Shown in pieces: positions 51,293 to 60,586 of a stretch of 64,000 bases of DNA. The position numbers were made by a program, and so were the translations under genes. How positions within the stretch are numbered: position 1 is the first letter of the stretch; each line of letters begins with the position of its first letter. The stretch comes from Streptomyces adelaidensis (GTDB lineage: Bacteria > Actinomycetota > Actinomycetes > Streptomycetales > Streptomycetaceae), in contig NZ_JAEMUX010000046.1 of NCBI RefSeq assembly GCF_016598475.1, forward strand, positions 1 through 64,000, read 5' to 3'. The notes below the pieces were generated by a model. It did no database searches. It was not told where the DNA came from and saw only the letters and a list, made by a program, of their open reading frames with translations.

Positions 51293-52978
51293 CTACGCCG
51301 CAATCCGCCGGAACCCGGTCGGGGTGACGGTCGGCGGAGTGGAGGCGATGCCGACGACCTCGACCTCAACACCCCACGCTTCGAGTGTCCTGGCCGTCTG
51401 AACCAGAGTGACCTGCGAGAACGCGAACAGGGTGTCTGCGGTGAGGTCGGTGCCGTCCTTCAGCAAGATCGCGAAGACGAGATTCGACGGCCGGAAGCCT
51501 TCCGGCAGGCCGCGTCCGTTCCGGGCCGCGACCACCTTCTCAGCGAACCGTTCCCGTCCCTCCGGGGAGTTCCGCAGAGTCTGTACGGCGACGAGCGCCT
51601 GGCTGAAGAGATGGCTCAGCGTGTCGGAGCCCTTGGCGCGCTTCACCATGACCAGGGCGTTGTCGGGGCTCAGCAGGTCGCAGATCTCCACGCCGTTCCC
51701 GCGGTGCAGCGCGGTCTGGACGTTGTCGCGGTCGAAGCAGACGTACCCGGGCCGCTGGTCCGGCACGGACGCGTTGTAGGTGCGCTCCTTCTCCCCGAGG
51801 ACCCACGGGGGCAGGTCGACGGACGGGGTGTCGGAGATCAGCCGCTCGGCGTGCGAGCGGATCGCTTTCAGATACTCCTGGTCGATCTCGTACCAGTGCT
51901 CGTCCATCAGGAAGAACCGGCGAGAGTCGAGAAACACTTCCGCCTCGATCCACCGGAGAGCGCTGGACGTCCAGATTTCGTCGGCCCGGTCGGCGCGGTC
52001 GTGCCGATAGAGTGTGACTGTTCCTTCCCGGAGCGCGGCCACGCGGCTGCCCGCACGCTGGATGCGCGCACGGCAGAGGACGTACTCAAGGTCGAAGTCG
52101 TCGGTCGACCGGCCGGCCGCGTCGCTGTTGATCCTGGCCCTGAACGCCCGGGCGGCCATGTAGTCGTCCCAATGGTCGGCGGGGACGGCGACGCTGATTC
52201 TCCCGTCAGGCTCCTGTCCCAGAAGATCGTCGAGGGCGGCCTCCAGGCGGGTGACAAGGCTGGGATCGTCGATGGGCACGACGTGTTCGACGAACTCCAG
52301 CTCCGGACTCGGCTTCTCCTCGCGCAGCACGCGGTCGATCGCACGGATGTCGGCGATCAGGTCGGCGCCCTCCACACCGAGCCGCATGCGCAGGCCGGCG
52401 CCGCCCTCGGCACTGGAGATCTTCCCCGGGTTGTCCCGGGAGATGGTGAGCGGGATGTTGTCCAGGTGGCCGCCGAGGCGGCGCACGATCTGGGCGTGTT
52501 CGACGATGCCCAGGCTCCACACCGAGGCCCCGCTCGGGATCAGGGTGATGTCGGTGCGCCCTCCGCCCGGGGTGTGCGACACCAGGTCCCGGATCTTCGC
52601 GGGGTCCACCCGGCGGGACGCGAAGCTCAGGCCGAAGCGGTGGTCCTTCAGGCGGTCGGGCACCAGGCGGAAGCCCTGGTCGTAACCGATCGCGTACACC
52701 TCACCGTCGACGGCCAGCATCAGCAGGCCGGCCGAGCGGTTGACCGGCCGCGACACTTCGATGGCTGTCGTACGGAAGATCTCGTCGCACCAGCTCGCGA
52801 CGGGCTGCTCGAAGCTGCCGGTGACCAGGACCGCCGGTACACCGAGGTTCTCGGGGACGTCGAAGTCCGCGTGGACCCTTTCCAACTGGTCCGCGTCCAA
52901 GGCGTAGAACATCGCGTCGGCAGTGGGAGGCACGCCCCTGAGTCGGTACAGGGTTCGCTTGGATGTACGGGCCGTCAT
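51293..52978 (-). CDS. TIGR04141 family protein (sporadically distributed, DUF6119)
   Basis: Product of 561 aa from ATG 52978, with GAGGAG upstream. Marks: KRTLYRLRGVPPTADAMFYA, TAIEVSRPVNRSAGLLMLAV, DGEVYAIGYDQGFRLVPDRL, KDHRFGLSFASRRVDPAKIR, YNASVPDQRPGYVCFDRDNV and RERFAEKVVAARNGRGLPEG near the end. The family is found patchily in bacteria, often in defence or accessory islands, with no proven biochemistry. It follows a small gene and a zinc-hook ATPase on the same strand. It contains copy B of the 45-base repeat. Confidence 0.82.
   Translation of the reverse strand: MTARTSKRTLYRLRGVPPTADAMFYALDADQLERVHADFDVPENLGVPAVLVTGSFEQPVASWCDEIFRTTAIEVSRPVNRSAGLLMLAVDGEVYAIGYDQGFRLVPDRLKDHRFGLSFASRRVDPAKIRDLVSHTPGGGRTDITLIPSGASVWSLGIVEHAQIVRRLGGHLDNIPLTISRDNPGKISSAEGGAGLRMRLGVEGADLIADIRAIDRVLREEKPSPELEFVEHVVPIDDPSLVTRLEAALDDLLGQEPDGRISVAVPADHWDDYMAARAFRARINSDAAGRSTDDFDLEYVLCRARIQRAGSRVAALREGTVTLYRHDRADRADEIWTSSALRWIEAEVFLDSRRFFLMDEHWYEIDQEYLKAIRSHAERLISDTPSVDLPPWVLGEKERTYNASVPDQRPGYVCFDRDNVQTALHRGNGVEICDLLSPDNALVMVKRAKGSDTLSHLFSQALVAVQTLRNSPEGRERFAEKVVAARNGRGLPEGFRPSNLVFAILLKDGTDLTADTLFAFSQVTLVQTARTLEAWGVEVEVVGIASTPPTVTPTGFRRIAA
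51718..51762 (+). repeat. 45-base exact direct repeat, copy B
   Basis: Identical to 13657-13701. Here it is in frame on the minus strand and encodes part of QRPGYVCFDRDNV in the TIGR04141 protein, so this copy is the original. Confidence 0.9.
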
Positions 52979-53087
52979 GGTGCTGCTCCTCGTTCCGATC
53001 TTTGTGGACCGTGGCGATAACCGCCCTCGTGGTTTCGTTCTCATGCGTGTCTCCTCCCGGCAGTGCCTCTCCTGGCGCCGTTGCTGA

Positions 53088-53468
53088 TCAGCGGGTCAAC
53101 AGGGCGACGAGCGCCGCGACTTCGGTGTGCCACGCGCGGGCCTGGTCCTCCGTCGGACCGATCTCGTACTGGTGGTAATGGCATCCCAGACAGAGCTGGG
53201 TCCACACGGCCTTCGTGCGACGGGCCGTTCCGGCTTCGGCGCAACCGCGGAGCCAGAGGAACGCGGCCCGCTGGGTGCCCTCCCGGATCGCGCGGGGCGC
53301 CCGGTGGGCGGTGAGGCGGTCGGCGACCGCGCTCTCCAGCGCGACCCGGAGGGCGAACGCTGCACCTCGACACCGGCTCGCCGTGGCGGCAGTGGACGTG
53401 GCGGGTTCGCCGGTGTCCGTGAGCAGCAGGTCGGCGGTGTCGAGCAGCTGGCGAATCGTCTGGTTCAC
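53088..53468 (-). CDS. Small protein partner of the zinc-hook ATPase
   Basis: Product of 126 aa from GTG 53468, which overlaps the ATPase stop (GTGA). Helical; contains CRGAAFALRVALESAVADRL, AVWTQLCLGCHYHQYEIGPT and ARAWHTEVAALVALLTR. The C-x2-C-H-Y-H-Q-Y segment might bind a metal. I recognise no family. Coupling to the ATPase means it is a dedicated partner. Confidence 0.7.
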   Translation of the reverse strand: MNQTIRQLLDTADLLLTDTGEPATSTAATASRCRGAAFALRVALESAVADRLTAHRAPRAIREGTQRAAFLWLRGCAEAGTARRTKAVWTQLCLGCHYHQYEIGPTEDQARAWHTEVAALVALLTR

Positions 53469-55939
53469 GGCCCCTCCTCGGGCTTGCGTACCGTCAGGGC
53501 GACGGCCTTGATGTCGTCCACGAACCGGTGAGGGTCCGGCATCGAAGTGCCCGACGGGTGGGCACCCTCCTGACACTGCCGGATGAGGTCTACCGCCTCG
53601 GGTCCGCACCGCCTGCGCAGCTCGCGGTAGACGTCACTGGCCCTCTTCGACGGGTCTCCGAAGAGCCCGAGGGCGGCGATGTCCATCAGCGTGACGGCCC
53701 CCGCTACGGTCTTCTCCGCCTCGTGTTCGGCCATCCCCGCCCGGTGCAGCCGCAGCCACGCGGCCTCGGAGAAGGCCCGTTCCAGGACGGCGCGGCAGAG
53801 GCTGGGCAGCACATGGGTCATCGAGACCGGCGGGAGGTTTCGCGTGCGGATGAGGGCGCGTGCGTCGGCCAGTGCCTGACCGACCGGATCGGTCACCCGG
53901 TTCACGGTCACCACGGACCGGCTCGCCCGCTCGACCTCCAGTACGGTCACCGGGAGTTCCTGGTTGGTGAAGGCCCGCTGGAGTCGCGTGTCGTGGGTGA
54001 AGACCACGACCTGCCGGGTCTCCCCGAGGTCGTGAAGCACCTTCGCGAGGCCGTGGACCTTGGCGGGATCCATGGACTGCACCGGGTCGTCGATGATGAC
54101 GAACCCGAAGGGGCTGTCCGGCGCGGCGGCGCGCGGCAGGAAGAGCGAGAGCGCGAGGGAGTGCAGTTCGCCCTGGCTCATGACGCCGAGGGCCGCCGCC
54201 TCGGTGCCGTCGACGGACACGTCCATCACGAGCTTGCGCACAGTGGCCTTCTCGCTGCCGGTCAGGCGTACGGAACGCAGGTCCACGCTGCTCTGCTGGC
54301 GCAGTTCCTCCCAGATCCGCTGCGAGTGGTCCTCGAACGGCCGCAGCCGCTCCTCGCGCAGCTCGGCACGCGCCTCCTTCAGCCACTTGCGGGCCGCCCT
54401 GACCTGGCACAGCCGGGACCTCCCGGCGTACGCGGGCCGGGCCCGGTCGAGCCAGCCCGCGAGGCGGGTGACACAGGAACGCCACTCCTCGTCGAGCTTC
54501 TCCAGCTCCCGCAGCGCCTCCTCGCGCAGCGCGGCGCAGGCGTCGGCGAGGACGAGCGCGGCGGTCTCGGCGCGGGAGGCGAGCCGCTCGGCGTCGTCGA
54601 TTGCCCGGCACGCCTGCCACTCCTCCCACGGGTCGACAAGCGGGGCGGGCAGCCACGCGGGGACCGGCGTGACGAGGTAGCGGACGGCGTCCACCGCGTC
54701 CCGCAGCCCGGTGCGGGCCTCCCGCGCGGTCGCGGCCTCCTGCCGCAGGCTCGCCACCTGCTCGGATGCCCGCTCGGCCCACGCCTCGTCGAGCGCCCGG
54801 TCAGACCCGCACACCGGGCAGGTGTCCTCGTCCTCGTGCCGGCGGCTGTGCTCCAGGGCCTTGGCCAGCAGTTCCGCGCGCTGGTGGGCGTCCTCGGCGC
54901 CCGACGCACGTACGTCGTCGAGTACGGCGACGGCCTCGCGTAGCCGGTCCACGGCCGCGCCGACCACTCGGAGGTCCGGTCCAGCCAGCGCGGCGGTCGT
55001 CCGCAGTTCCCGCAGACGGCCCTCGTCCGCGTCGGGCAGCGCGGTCACGAGGGCATCGAGCTCGACGAAGTCGGGGTCGCCCGCCTTGCCGACGACCGCG
55101 AGCGCGCGTACCGCCCGCGGGTCGTCCAGCGTGGACAACGCCTCGACGAGTACGGGCCGTTCAGCCTCGGCCTGCTTCAACGCGGAGTCGAGCGCCTTCT
55201 CGATGCCCTGGAGCCGCTCGTCCGCGTCGGTCAGTTCGCGGAGTCCGAGGATGGCGGCGACCGAGTCGTACTGCTCGCTGGGCCTGCCGTTGAGGACCTT
55301 GTCGAGGTCCGCGTACGACAGAAAGGGGCTGTAGTCGTTCAGGGCCCGCTCCCAACCGATGTCGGCGAAGGACCGACGGCCGTGGCCCGGCCTTCTGAAC
55401 TCGACCTCGGGGGCGGTGACGTCGTCGCCGGGCCAGGTGCACGTCAGAGTGGACAGCCGGGGGTCGCCCGCGATGGCGAGGCGGACCTCGACCTTCGGGT
55501 CGGCCCCGTCGTGGAGGTTGCGCCAGTGCCGGCGCCACACCTCGCCCCGCTGCTTGTCCAGGCGGGCGGTCCGGCCCGTGAGCGCCGTCTCGGCGCCCTC
55601 GGCGAAGCTGGACTTCCCCGAGCCGTTGCGTCCCACGACGAGGGTGACGCCGGGCCTCGCGGTCAGCGGCAGACGAGCCTTGCGGCCGATGCCGCGAAAG
55701 CCGTTGACGCTGATGGAGTCCAGGAACACCCGCTGGTCTGGGTGCGGAGCGGCGGGGGTGCTGGAGGACTCTGTCGCGGTGGCGCTCAGTGCCTCTCGCA
55801 GGAGTTCCCGGGGTGCCTCGGCGAGCGCCGAGCTTTCGAGGCGGGCGGTCAGGCGGGAGAGCGTCGAGGAGGCGCCTCGGCGGTGATCGACCTGATGATC
55901 GGATTCGTTCGGCTCGTTCTGTGTGGGGTGTTCCGTCAT
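53465..55939 (-). CDS. SMC/Rad50-like ATPase with zinc hook
   Basis: Product of 824 aa. N-terminal FLDSISVNGFRGIGRKARLP and Walker A GRNGSGKSS (about residue 110). Coiled helices run to a zinc hook EDTCPVCGSD and back. The C-terminal ABC signature is GVMSQGELHSLALSLFLPRA, with Walker B FGFVIIDDPVQSMDP and HDTRLQRAF. This is the plan of RecN/Rad50/RloC-like and Lamassu LmuB-like proteins. Likely binds DNA ends or foreign DNA and drives an effector. Operon with a 126-aa partner and, after a gap of about 110 bases, a TIGR04141 protein. ATG 55939 follows GGGGAG. Confidence 0.85.
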   Translation of the reverse strand: MTEHPTQNEPNESDHQVDHRRGASSTLSRLTARLESSALAEAPRELLREALSATATESSSTPAAPHPDQRVFLDSISVNGFRGIGRKARLPLTARPGVTLVVGRNGSGKSSFAEGAETALTGRTARLDKQRGEVWRRHWRNLHDGADPKVEVRLAIAGDPRLSTLTCTWPGDDVTAPEVEFRRPGHGRRSFADIGWERALNDYSPFLSYADLDKVLNGRPSEQYDSVAAILGLRELTDADERLQGIEKALDSALKQAEAERPVLVEALSTLDDPRAVRALAVVGKAGDPDFVELDALVTALPDADEGRLRELRTTAALAGPDLRVVGAAVDRLREAVAVLDDVRASGAEDAHQRAELLAKALEHSRRHEDEDTCPVCGSDRALDEAWAERASEQVASLRQEAATAREARTGLRDAVDAVRYLVTPVPAWLPAPLVDPWEEWQACRAIDDAERLASRAETAALVLADACAALREEALRELEKLDEEWRSCVTRLAGWLDRARPAYAGRSRLCQVRAARKWLKEARAELREERLRPFEDHSQRIWEELRQQSSVDLRSVRLTGSEKATVRKLVMDVSVDGTEAAALGVMSQGELHSLALSLFLPRAAAPDSPFGFVIIDDPVQSMDPAKVHGLAKVLHDLGETRQVVVFTHDTRLQRAFTNQELPVTVLEVERASRSVVTVNRVTDPVGQALADARALIRTRNLPPVSMTHVLPSLCRAVLERAFSEAAWLRLHRAGMAEHEAEKTVAGAVTLMDIAALGLFGDPSKRASDVYRELRRRCGPEAVDLIRQCQEGAHPSGTSMPDPHRFVDDIKAVALTVRKPEEGP

Positions 55940-56253
55940 GGTGCTCCCCGCCCTCCGTGGTTGGTTCAGGGGCCGGGCTCTGCGGTGGGCGAGAGGGGTG
56001 AACCTCTCGCTTTGCGTGAGCCCGGTGTGACAGAACCGACGGTAGAGGCGGCAAAGTTCTTGAATCCAAGATTTGGGTGATAACCCTGGTTATCGAGAAT
56101 TGCACTCTCAATTGCCTGAGTGCTGCCGGGGCTGCCAAGCCAAAGACTGACTCCCTGCGGCTGGCTGAGCCGATGACTTGGTGTGCGGTCCACCTGCAGG
56201 TGGGATGTTTGATGTGGCACGATGCGAAATCTGGTGCCAAGAGGAGGTGGGGC
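55940..56253. promoter_or_regulatory. Divergent promoter region, ATPase / vapB45
   Basis: A 314-base region with lower GC. It carries GATAACC-CT-GGTTATC (56079-56094), a perfect 7-bp inverted repeat, and CCACCTGCAGGTGG (56190-56203), a perfect palindrome 50 bases before the antitoxin start. Both are operator candidates. No gene supported. Confidence 0.6.
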
Positions 56254-56910
56254 ATGGTCGACAGGTTCAATGACGGGCTGCTGACGCCCTCGGAAACGGC
56301 CTCCTGCCTTGAGATCCCGCAGTCGACCCTCACGTCGTGGCTGAAGGGCAGGGCGGCCGGAGCGCCACTGGTCCACCAGGTCGAGCCGGTTCGGAGGGGG
56401 CAGCCTTCGGTGCCGTTCATCGCGGTGGCCGAGGCGCACGTTCTTCGTTCTCTGCGTTCCCTGGGGCTTCGCATGAGCGAGATCAGGGAGGCCGCCGCCG
56501 CCGTACGGGACGCCTTCGACACCCCCTACGGGCTCGTGTCGAAGCGGATCGCCACGGACGGCGTGGACATCTTCATCGAGCACGGTTGGGGCGATCTCCG
56601 CAGAGCCCGCGACGGCCAGGTCCCCATCCACGAAGTGGTCTCCGACTATCTCCGATACCTCACTTGGGAGCCGGGCGAGGACTTCCCCTCCAGCCTGCGG
56701 CTGAGGCAGTACCCGGATTCCGTGCCCGTCGTGATCGATCCGAGGTTCGGTCACGGTCTCCCTGTGGTGGCCGCCAACCGCGTCACGGTCCAGGCCATCA
56801 CCGACCTGTGGGAGGCCGGGGAGACCGTCGAGGACATCGCGTACGACTACGACATGACACCCGCGCAGGTGGACGCGCTCTGCCGGGCCGTGGTGCACCT
56901 TGCCGCCTGA
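56254..56910 (+). CDS. vapB45: VapB45-like antitoxin with DUF433 domain
   Basis: Product of 218 aa; ATG 56254 follows AGGAGG. N-terminal MerR-like helix-turn-helix (LLTPSETASCLEIPQSTLTS, then WLKGRA) that recognises DNA, and a C-terminal DUF433 domain (VVIDPRFGHGLPVVAANRVT, IADLWEAGETVEDIAYDYDM-like, PAQVDALCRAVVHL). This is the layout of VapB45 antitoxins. It overlaps the toxin start, and palindromes upstream suit autoregulation. Confidence 0.82.
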   Translation: MVDRFNDGLLTPSETASCLEIPQSTLTSWLKGRAAGAPLVHQVEPVRRGQPSVPFIAVAEAHVLRSLRSLGLRMSEIREAAAAVRDAFDTPYGLVSKRIATDGVDIFIEHGWGDLRRARDGQVPIHEVVSDYLRYLTWEPGEDFPSSLRLRQYPDSVPVVIDPRFGHGLPVVAANRVTVQAITDLWEAGETVEDIAYDYDMTPAQVDALCRAVVHLAA

Positions 56911-57286
56911 GTTCTTCCTCGACCGGAACCTCGGTCGCCGTGTCGCGGAAGGACTGAGAACCTGCGGGTGGACGGTTCACCGCATCGGGGACGTCTTTCC
57001 TGACGACGGGCAGGACGTTCCGGACGAGGAGTGGATCACTTACGGTCTCGACCGGTCCTGGGTCCCGCTGTCGAAGGACGGGCGGATCAAGACCCGGGAT
57101 CTTGAGATCCAGCCCGTCCTGGAGCGCGAGGCGGTGCTGTTCTACCTGGACAACCAGCAGCTTCGCAGTGCCGAGATGGTCGAGAGGCTCGTCTCACGCC
57201 GTGACGCGATCCACCGAGCCGTTGAGAAGGGCGGCCCGGCGGCCTACGCCGTACGGCACGACCGTGTTGAGCGCACGTGGCCGTGA
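56900..57286 (+). CDS. vapC45: VapC45-like PIN-domain toxin
   Basis: Product of 128 aa from TTG 56900, inside the end of the antitoxin gene. PIN-like (DUF5615-type) fold: PEFFLDRNLGRRVAEGLRTC, GWTVHRIGDVFP, VPDEEWITYGLDRSWVPLSK, then DGRIKTRDLE and VLFYLDNQQ. The acidic residues for RNase metal binding (first D, later EE and D) are present. Likely ribonuclease toxin paired with vapB45. It is adjacent to and convergent with the hsdR gene. Confidence 0.8.
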   Translation: MPPEFFLDRNLGRRVAEGLRTCGWTVHRIGDVFPDDGQDVPDEEWITYGLDRSWVPLSKDGRIKTRDLEIQPVLEREAVLFYLDNQQLRSAEMVERLVSRRDAIHRAVEKGGPAAYAVRHDRVERTWP

Positions 57287-57325
57287 CGGGCCGGCAACCC
57301 TGGTGGCACCCTCCCGTATGCGTTG

Positions 57326-60300
57326 CTACTTCGCAGCGGGCGCCCACAGAGCCGCCACGATCTCCATCTGCTTGAGGACCAGGTCGACCGCCTCGCGCTC
57401 CTCCTCCGGCGGGTAGTCGAACATTGCCAGTACCCGGCGGATACGGGTACGGAGTTTCGCCCGGACGGGTTCGCGGGAGAGCCAGTCGACGGAGAGGTTC
57501 TTCTGGATGTCCTTGACGAGGGCACGGGCGATCTTGGCGAGGGTGTCGTCGCCGCCCTCCATCGCCTCGGCCATGTCGCGGTGTGCGACGGCGTCGTAGA
57601 AGGCCAGCTCGGCGTGGGTCAGCGGCGGGTCGAACCGCTCGCCGCGGCGGGCCTCCGCCGACACCTCCCGCGCCAGGGCGGCGAGTTCGGCGATCACCTG
57701 GGCGCTGGTGAGCTGCTGGAGCATGTACCGCTTCATCAGGTCGTTCAGGCGCTCGGTGAAGCTCTCGTTGCGGACGACGTTGTGCTTGGTCACCTCGCGC
57801 ATCTTCTGCTGGATCATGCGGCGCAGGGCCTCGGTGACCAGGTGCGGGGTCTCCGAGTTCTCCAGATTGCGCAGTTGCGCCTCGTTGAGGCGGGTGATGT
57901 CCAGCCGGCCGATGCCGGCCTCCGCGTACAGGTCGGTGATTTCGTCGGCGTCTACGACCGAGGCCGCGAGGGCTTGCAGGTAACGCTGGACCTCGGCGCT
58001 GAGCGGCTCCCCGCTCGCCTCGCGCTGGGCGGCGTCGAGCTTGATCATCCAGGCCCGGACTTCGCTGAAGAACGAGATGTCACGACGCCAGTCGTCCAGG
58101 TCCTCGCAGCGCTCGGCGATCTCCTTGCTCATCGCACAGACATGGTAGAAACGGTCTAGCCGGGCGGCGCTGTCCTTGAAGCGGACGGAGAGCGGCTTGG
58201 CGGGGGGCTCGACCTTGTTGCCCGGGTTCTTCGGGTCGCGCAGGAAGTCGGCGGTCAGGCGCAGCGCGCGCTTGCGGGTATCGGGCCGGCTGGTGTCGGC
58301 AAGCCATTCCTTCCAACGGCTCCCGGCCAGCAGCCCCTTGATGGTGGCGATCTCGTTCTTGACCTCGGTGACGGCCCGTTCGATGTCCGCGCCGAGGGTC
58401 TGGTCCTTGCGGTCCTGGTCCGAGTACTCGCGCAGGGCCTTGGTGAGGTTGTCGGTGAGCGGCGCGTAGCCGACGAGCAGGCCGTCCTGCTTGCCGCGGA
58501 AACGGCGGTTGACGCGGGCGAGCGCCTGCATCAGGTTGGCGCCCTGCATCGGTCGGTCCATGTACAGGGTGTGGATGGGCGGCGCGTCGTAGCCGGTGAG
58601 CAGCATCGAGTGGACGATGAGCAGTTCCAGCTCGTCGTCGGCGTTCCTGGCTCGCTTCTGGACGACCTTCTGCTGGGACTTGCGCAGCGAGTGCTTGCGC
58701 ATGTGCTCGGGGTCGGAGCGGTCGCCGTGGAAGACGATCTTCATGACGCCCTTGTCGACCTCGTCACTGACCCAGGCGGGCCTCCGCTCGGCCAGTGCGT
58801 CGAAGACCCGTACGCAGATCTCGCGGGTCGCGCACACGATCATCGCCTTGCCGGGGGCGCCGATGTCGGGCTTGACCAGCTCGCGGCGCTGCTCCCAGTG
58901 GGCGATCAGGTCGTCGGCGAGCTTCGCTATGCGGTCCTCGGAGCCGTAGATGGTGTTCATCGTCGTGGCGTACTGGATGGCGCGGCGGCGTTCGGCGTCG
59001 TCCATGCCCTCGGTGAGAGTGTTGGCCTGCTCGTCGAGCGTGTTCGGGTCGACACCCTTGGGCAGGTCGACCTTGATGACACGCGGCTCGTGGAAGACGC
59101 GGACCGTGGCCCCGTCGTCCACCGCGCGCTTCAGGTCGTAGATGTCGATGTACTCGCCGAAGACGGCACGCGTGTCGGCCTCGGCCTTTGAGATCGGCGT
59201 ACCGGTGAAGGCGAGCAGGGTGGCGTACGGCAGGGCGTCGCGCAGGTGACGGGCGTAGCCGTCGAGGCTGTCGTAGTGCGAGCGGTGCGCCTCGTCGACG
59301 ATCACCAGGATGTTGCGGCGCTCGGAGAGGAGGGGGTGGGACTTGCCGCCGTCCTTCTCCTCCTTGCTCAGGCCGAACTTCTGGAGCGTGGTGAAGACAA
59401 TCCCGCCGACGTTGCGTCGTGTCAGCTCGGTACGCAACTCCTCGCGCGTGTCGATCTGGTGAGCTTTTGCCTCCAGCAGGGACTCGCTGTCGAGGAAGGT
59501 GTCGTAGAGCTGGTCGTCGAGGTCGTTGCGGTCGGTGATGACGACGATGGTGGGGTTGTTGAGCGCCGGGTGGCGGAGGACGAGCGCGGCCGTCTCCACC
59601 ATCTCCTCCGACTTTCCCGCGCCCTGCGTGTGCCAGACGACGCCGGCCTGGCCGTTCGTCCGCGATGCCTCGACGACGGCGTCCACCGCCTTGTTCACCG
59701 CGAAGTACTGGTGCGGCTTCGCGATGCGCTTGCCGGAGAGGGGCTCGCCCGGCTTGGGCGGGGGGAAGTTGACGAAGCTGCGGGTGAGAGAGAGGAACCG
59801 CGCCTGCGTGAACAGGCCGTGCAGGGCCAGGTTCAGCGCGTCGAGGCCGTCGTAGCCGGGCTCGTTGGTGTCGACGCGCTCGCCCTCGTGGTCGACGTTC
59901 CAGGGCGCGAAGTGTTCGTACGGCGTGAAAGCTGTGCCGTACTTGGCGGTTATGCCGTCCGAGACCAGGCAGAGGACGTTGTAGCGGAACGCGATCGGGA
60001 ACTCCGAGACGTACGTCTGGAGTTGGGCGTGCGCCGACTTAAGGGTCGCGTTCTCGTCGGAGGCGCTTTTGAGTTCGACGACGGCGAGGGGGAGGCCGTT
60101 GACGTACAGGACGACATCGAAGCGGCGGTGGCTGCCGTCGGTGTCCCTGACCGTGACCTGGTTGACGGCGAGGTAGCTGTTCGCGTCGGGGTCCGTGAAG
60201 TCGACGAGGCGGACGGTGGGGGTCTGCTCGGCGCCGAACTCGTCGGTGTAGGTGAGGCGGATGCCGGTGGTCAGGTACTCGTGGGCCTGCTTGTTCTCCG

Positions 60301-60586
60301 GGTACGCCTCGCGGGAGGTGGGGTCGGTGGCGATACGGAGGGCTTCGTGGACGGCGGTGGAGGTCAGCTCCGGGTTCAGCTTCTCGATGGCGAGCTGGAG
60401 CTCGTCGTGGAGGATCAGGTCGTCCCAGTCGCGGCGGTGGCCGGTGCCGGGGGCTAGGTCTTTGCCGGGCTTGGACTGCCAGGCGAGTTGCGCGAGTTCG
60501 TCCAGGGCCAGGTGCTCCCAGGTGGACTCGGTCATTTTGGCGTCGAGGTTGGCCGGGATGTGCTCGCTGCCGCTTTCGGCGGTCAT
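57326..60586 (-). CDS. hsdR: Type I restriction enzyme R subunit
   Basis: Product of 1086 aa. The nuclease region has NQVTVRDTDGSHRRFDVVLY, then VNGLPLAVVELKS (PD-(D/E)XK). Superfamily 2 helicase motifs: WHTQGAGKSEEMVE (Walker A), IVVITDRNDL, LVIVDEAHRSHYDSL (DEAH), LLAFTGTPI and GYDAPPIHTLYMDRPMQGAN. Full length. ATG 60586 overlaps hsdS by ATGA. ATP-driven DNA translocation and cleavage of unmodified DNA. Confidence 0.95.
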   Translation of the reverse strand: MTAESGSEHIPANLDAKMTESTWEHLALDELAQLAWQSKPGKDLAPGTGHRRDWDDLILHDELQLAIEKLNPELTSTAVHEALRIATDPTSREAYPENKQAHEYLTTGIRLTYTDEFGAEQTPTVRLVDFTDPDANSYLAVNQVTVRDTDGSHRRFDVVLYVNGLPLAVVELKSASDENATLKSAHAQLQTYVSEFPIAFRYNVLCLVSDGITAKYGTAFTPYEHFAPWNVDHEGERVDTNEPGYDGLDALNLALHGLFTQARFLSLTRSFVNFPPPKPGEPLSGKRIAKPHQYFAVNKAVDAVVEASRTNGQAGVVWHTQGAGKSEEMVETAALVLRHPALNNPTIVVITDRNDLDDQLYDTFLDSESLLEAKAHQIDTREELRTELTRRNVGGIVFTTLQKFGLSKEEKDGGKSHPLLSERRNILVIVDEAHRSHYDSLDGYARHLRDALPYATLLAFTGTPISKAEADTRAVFGEYIDIYDLKRAVDDGATVRVFHEPRVIKVDLPKGVDPNTLDEQANTLTEGMDDAERRRAIQYATTMNTIYGSEDRIAKLADDLIAHWEQRRELVKPDIGAPGKAMIVCATREICVRVFDALAERRPAWVSDEVDKGVMKIVFHGDRSDPEHMRKHSLRKSQQKVVQKRARNADDELELLIVHSMLLTGYDAPPIHTLYMDRPMQGANLMQALARVNRRFRGKQDGLLVGYAPLTDNLTKALREYSDQDRKDQTLGADIERAVTEVKNEIATIKGLLAGSRWKEWLADTSRPDTRKRALRLTADFLRDPKNPGNKVEPPAKPLSVRFKDSAARLDRFYHVCAMSKEIAERCEDLDDWRRDISFFSEVRAWMIKLDAAQREASGEPLSAEVQRYLQALAASVVDADEITDLYAEAGIGRLDITRLNEAQLRNLENSETPHLVTEALRRMIQQKMREVTKHNVVRNESFTERLNDLMKRYMLQQLTSAQVIAELAALAREVSAEARRGERFDPPLTHAELAFYDAVAHRDMAEAMEGGDDTLAKIARALVKDIQKNLSVDWLSREPVRAKLRTRIRRVLAMFDYPPEEEREAVDLVLKQMEIVAALWAPAAK

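Noticed and set aside
13657..51762. The 45-base repeat as attL/attR of the serine-integrase element
   Set aside because: The integrase lies next to aminotransferase junctions, not next to this repeat; serine integrases leave only short shared cores.
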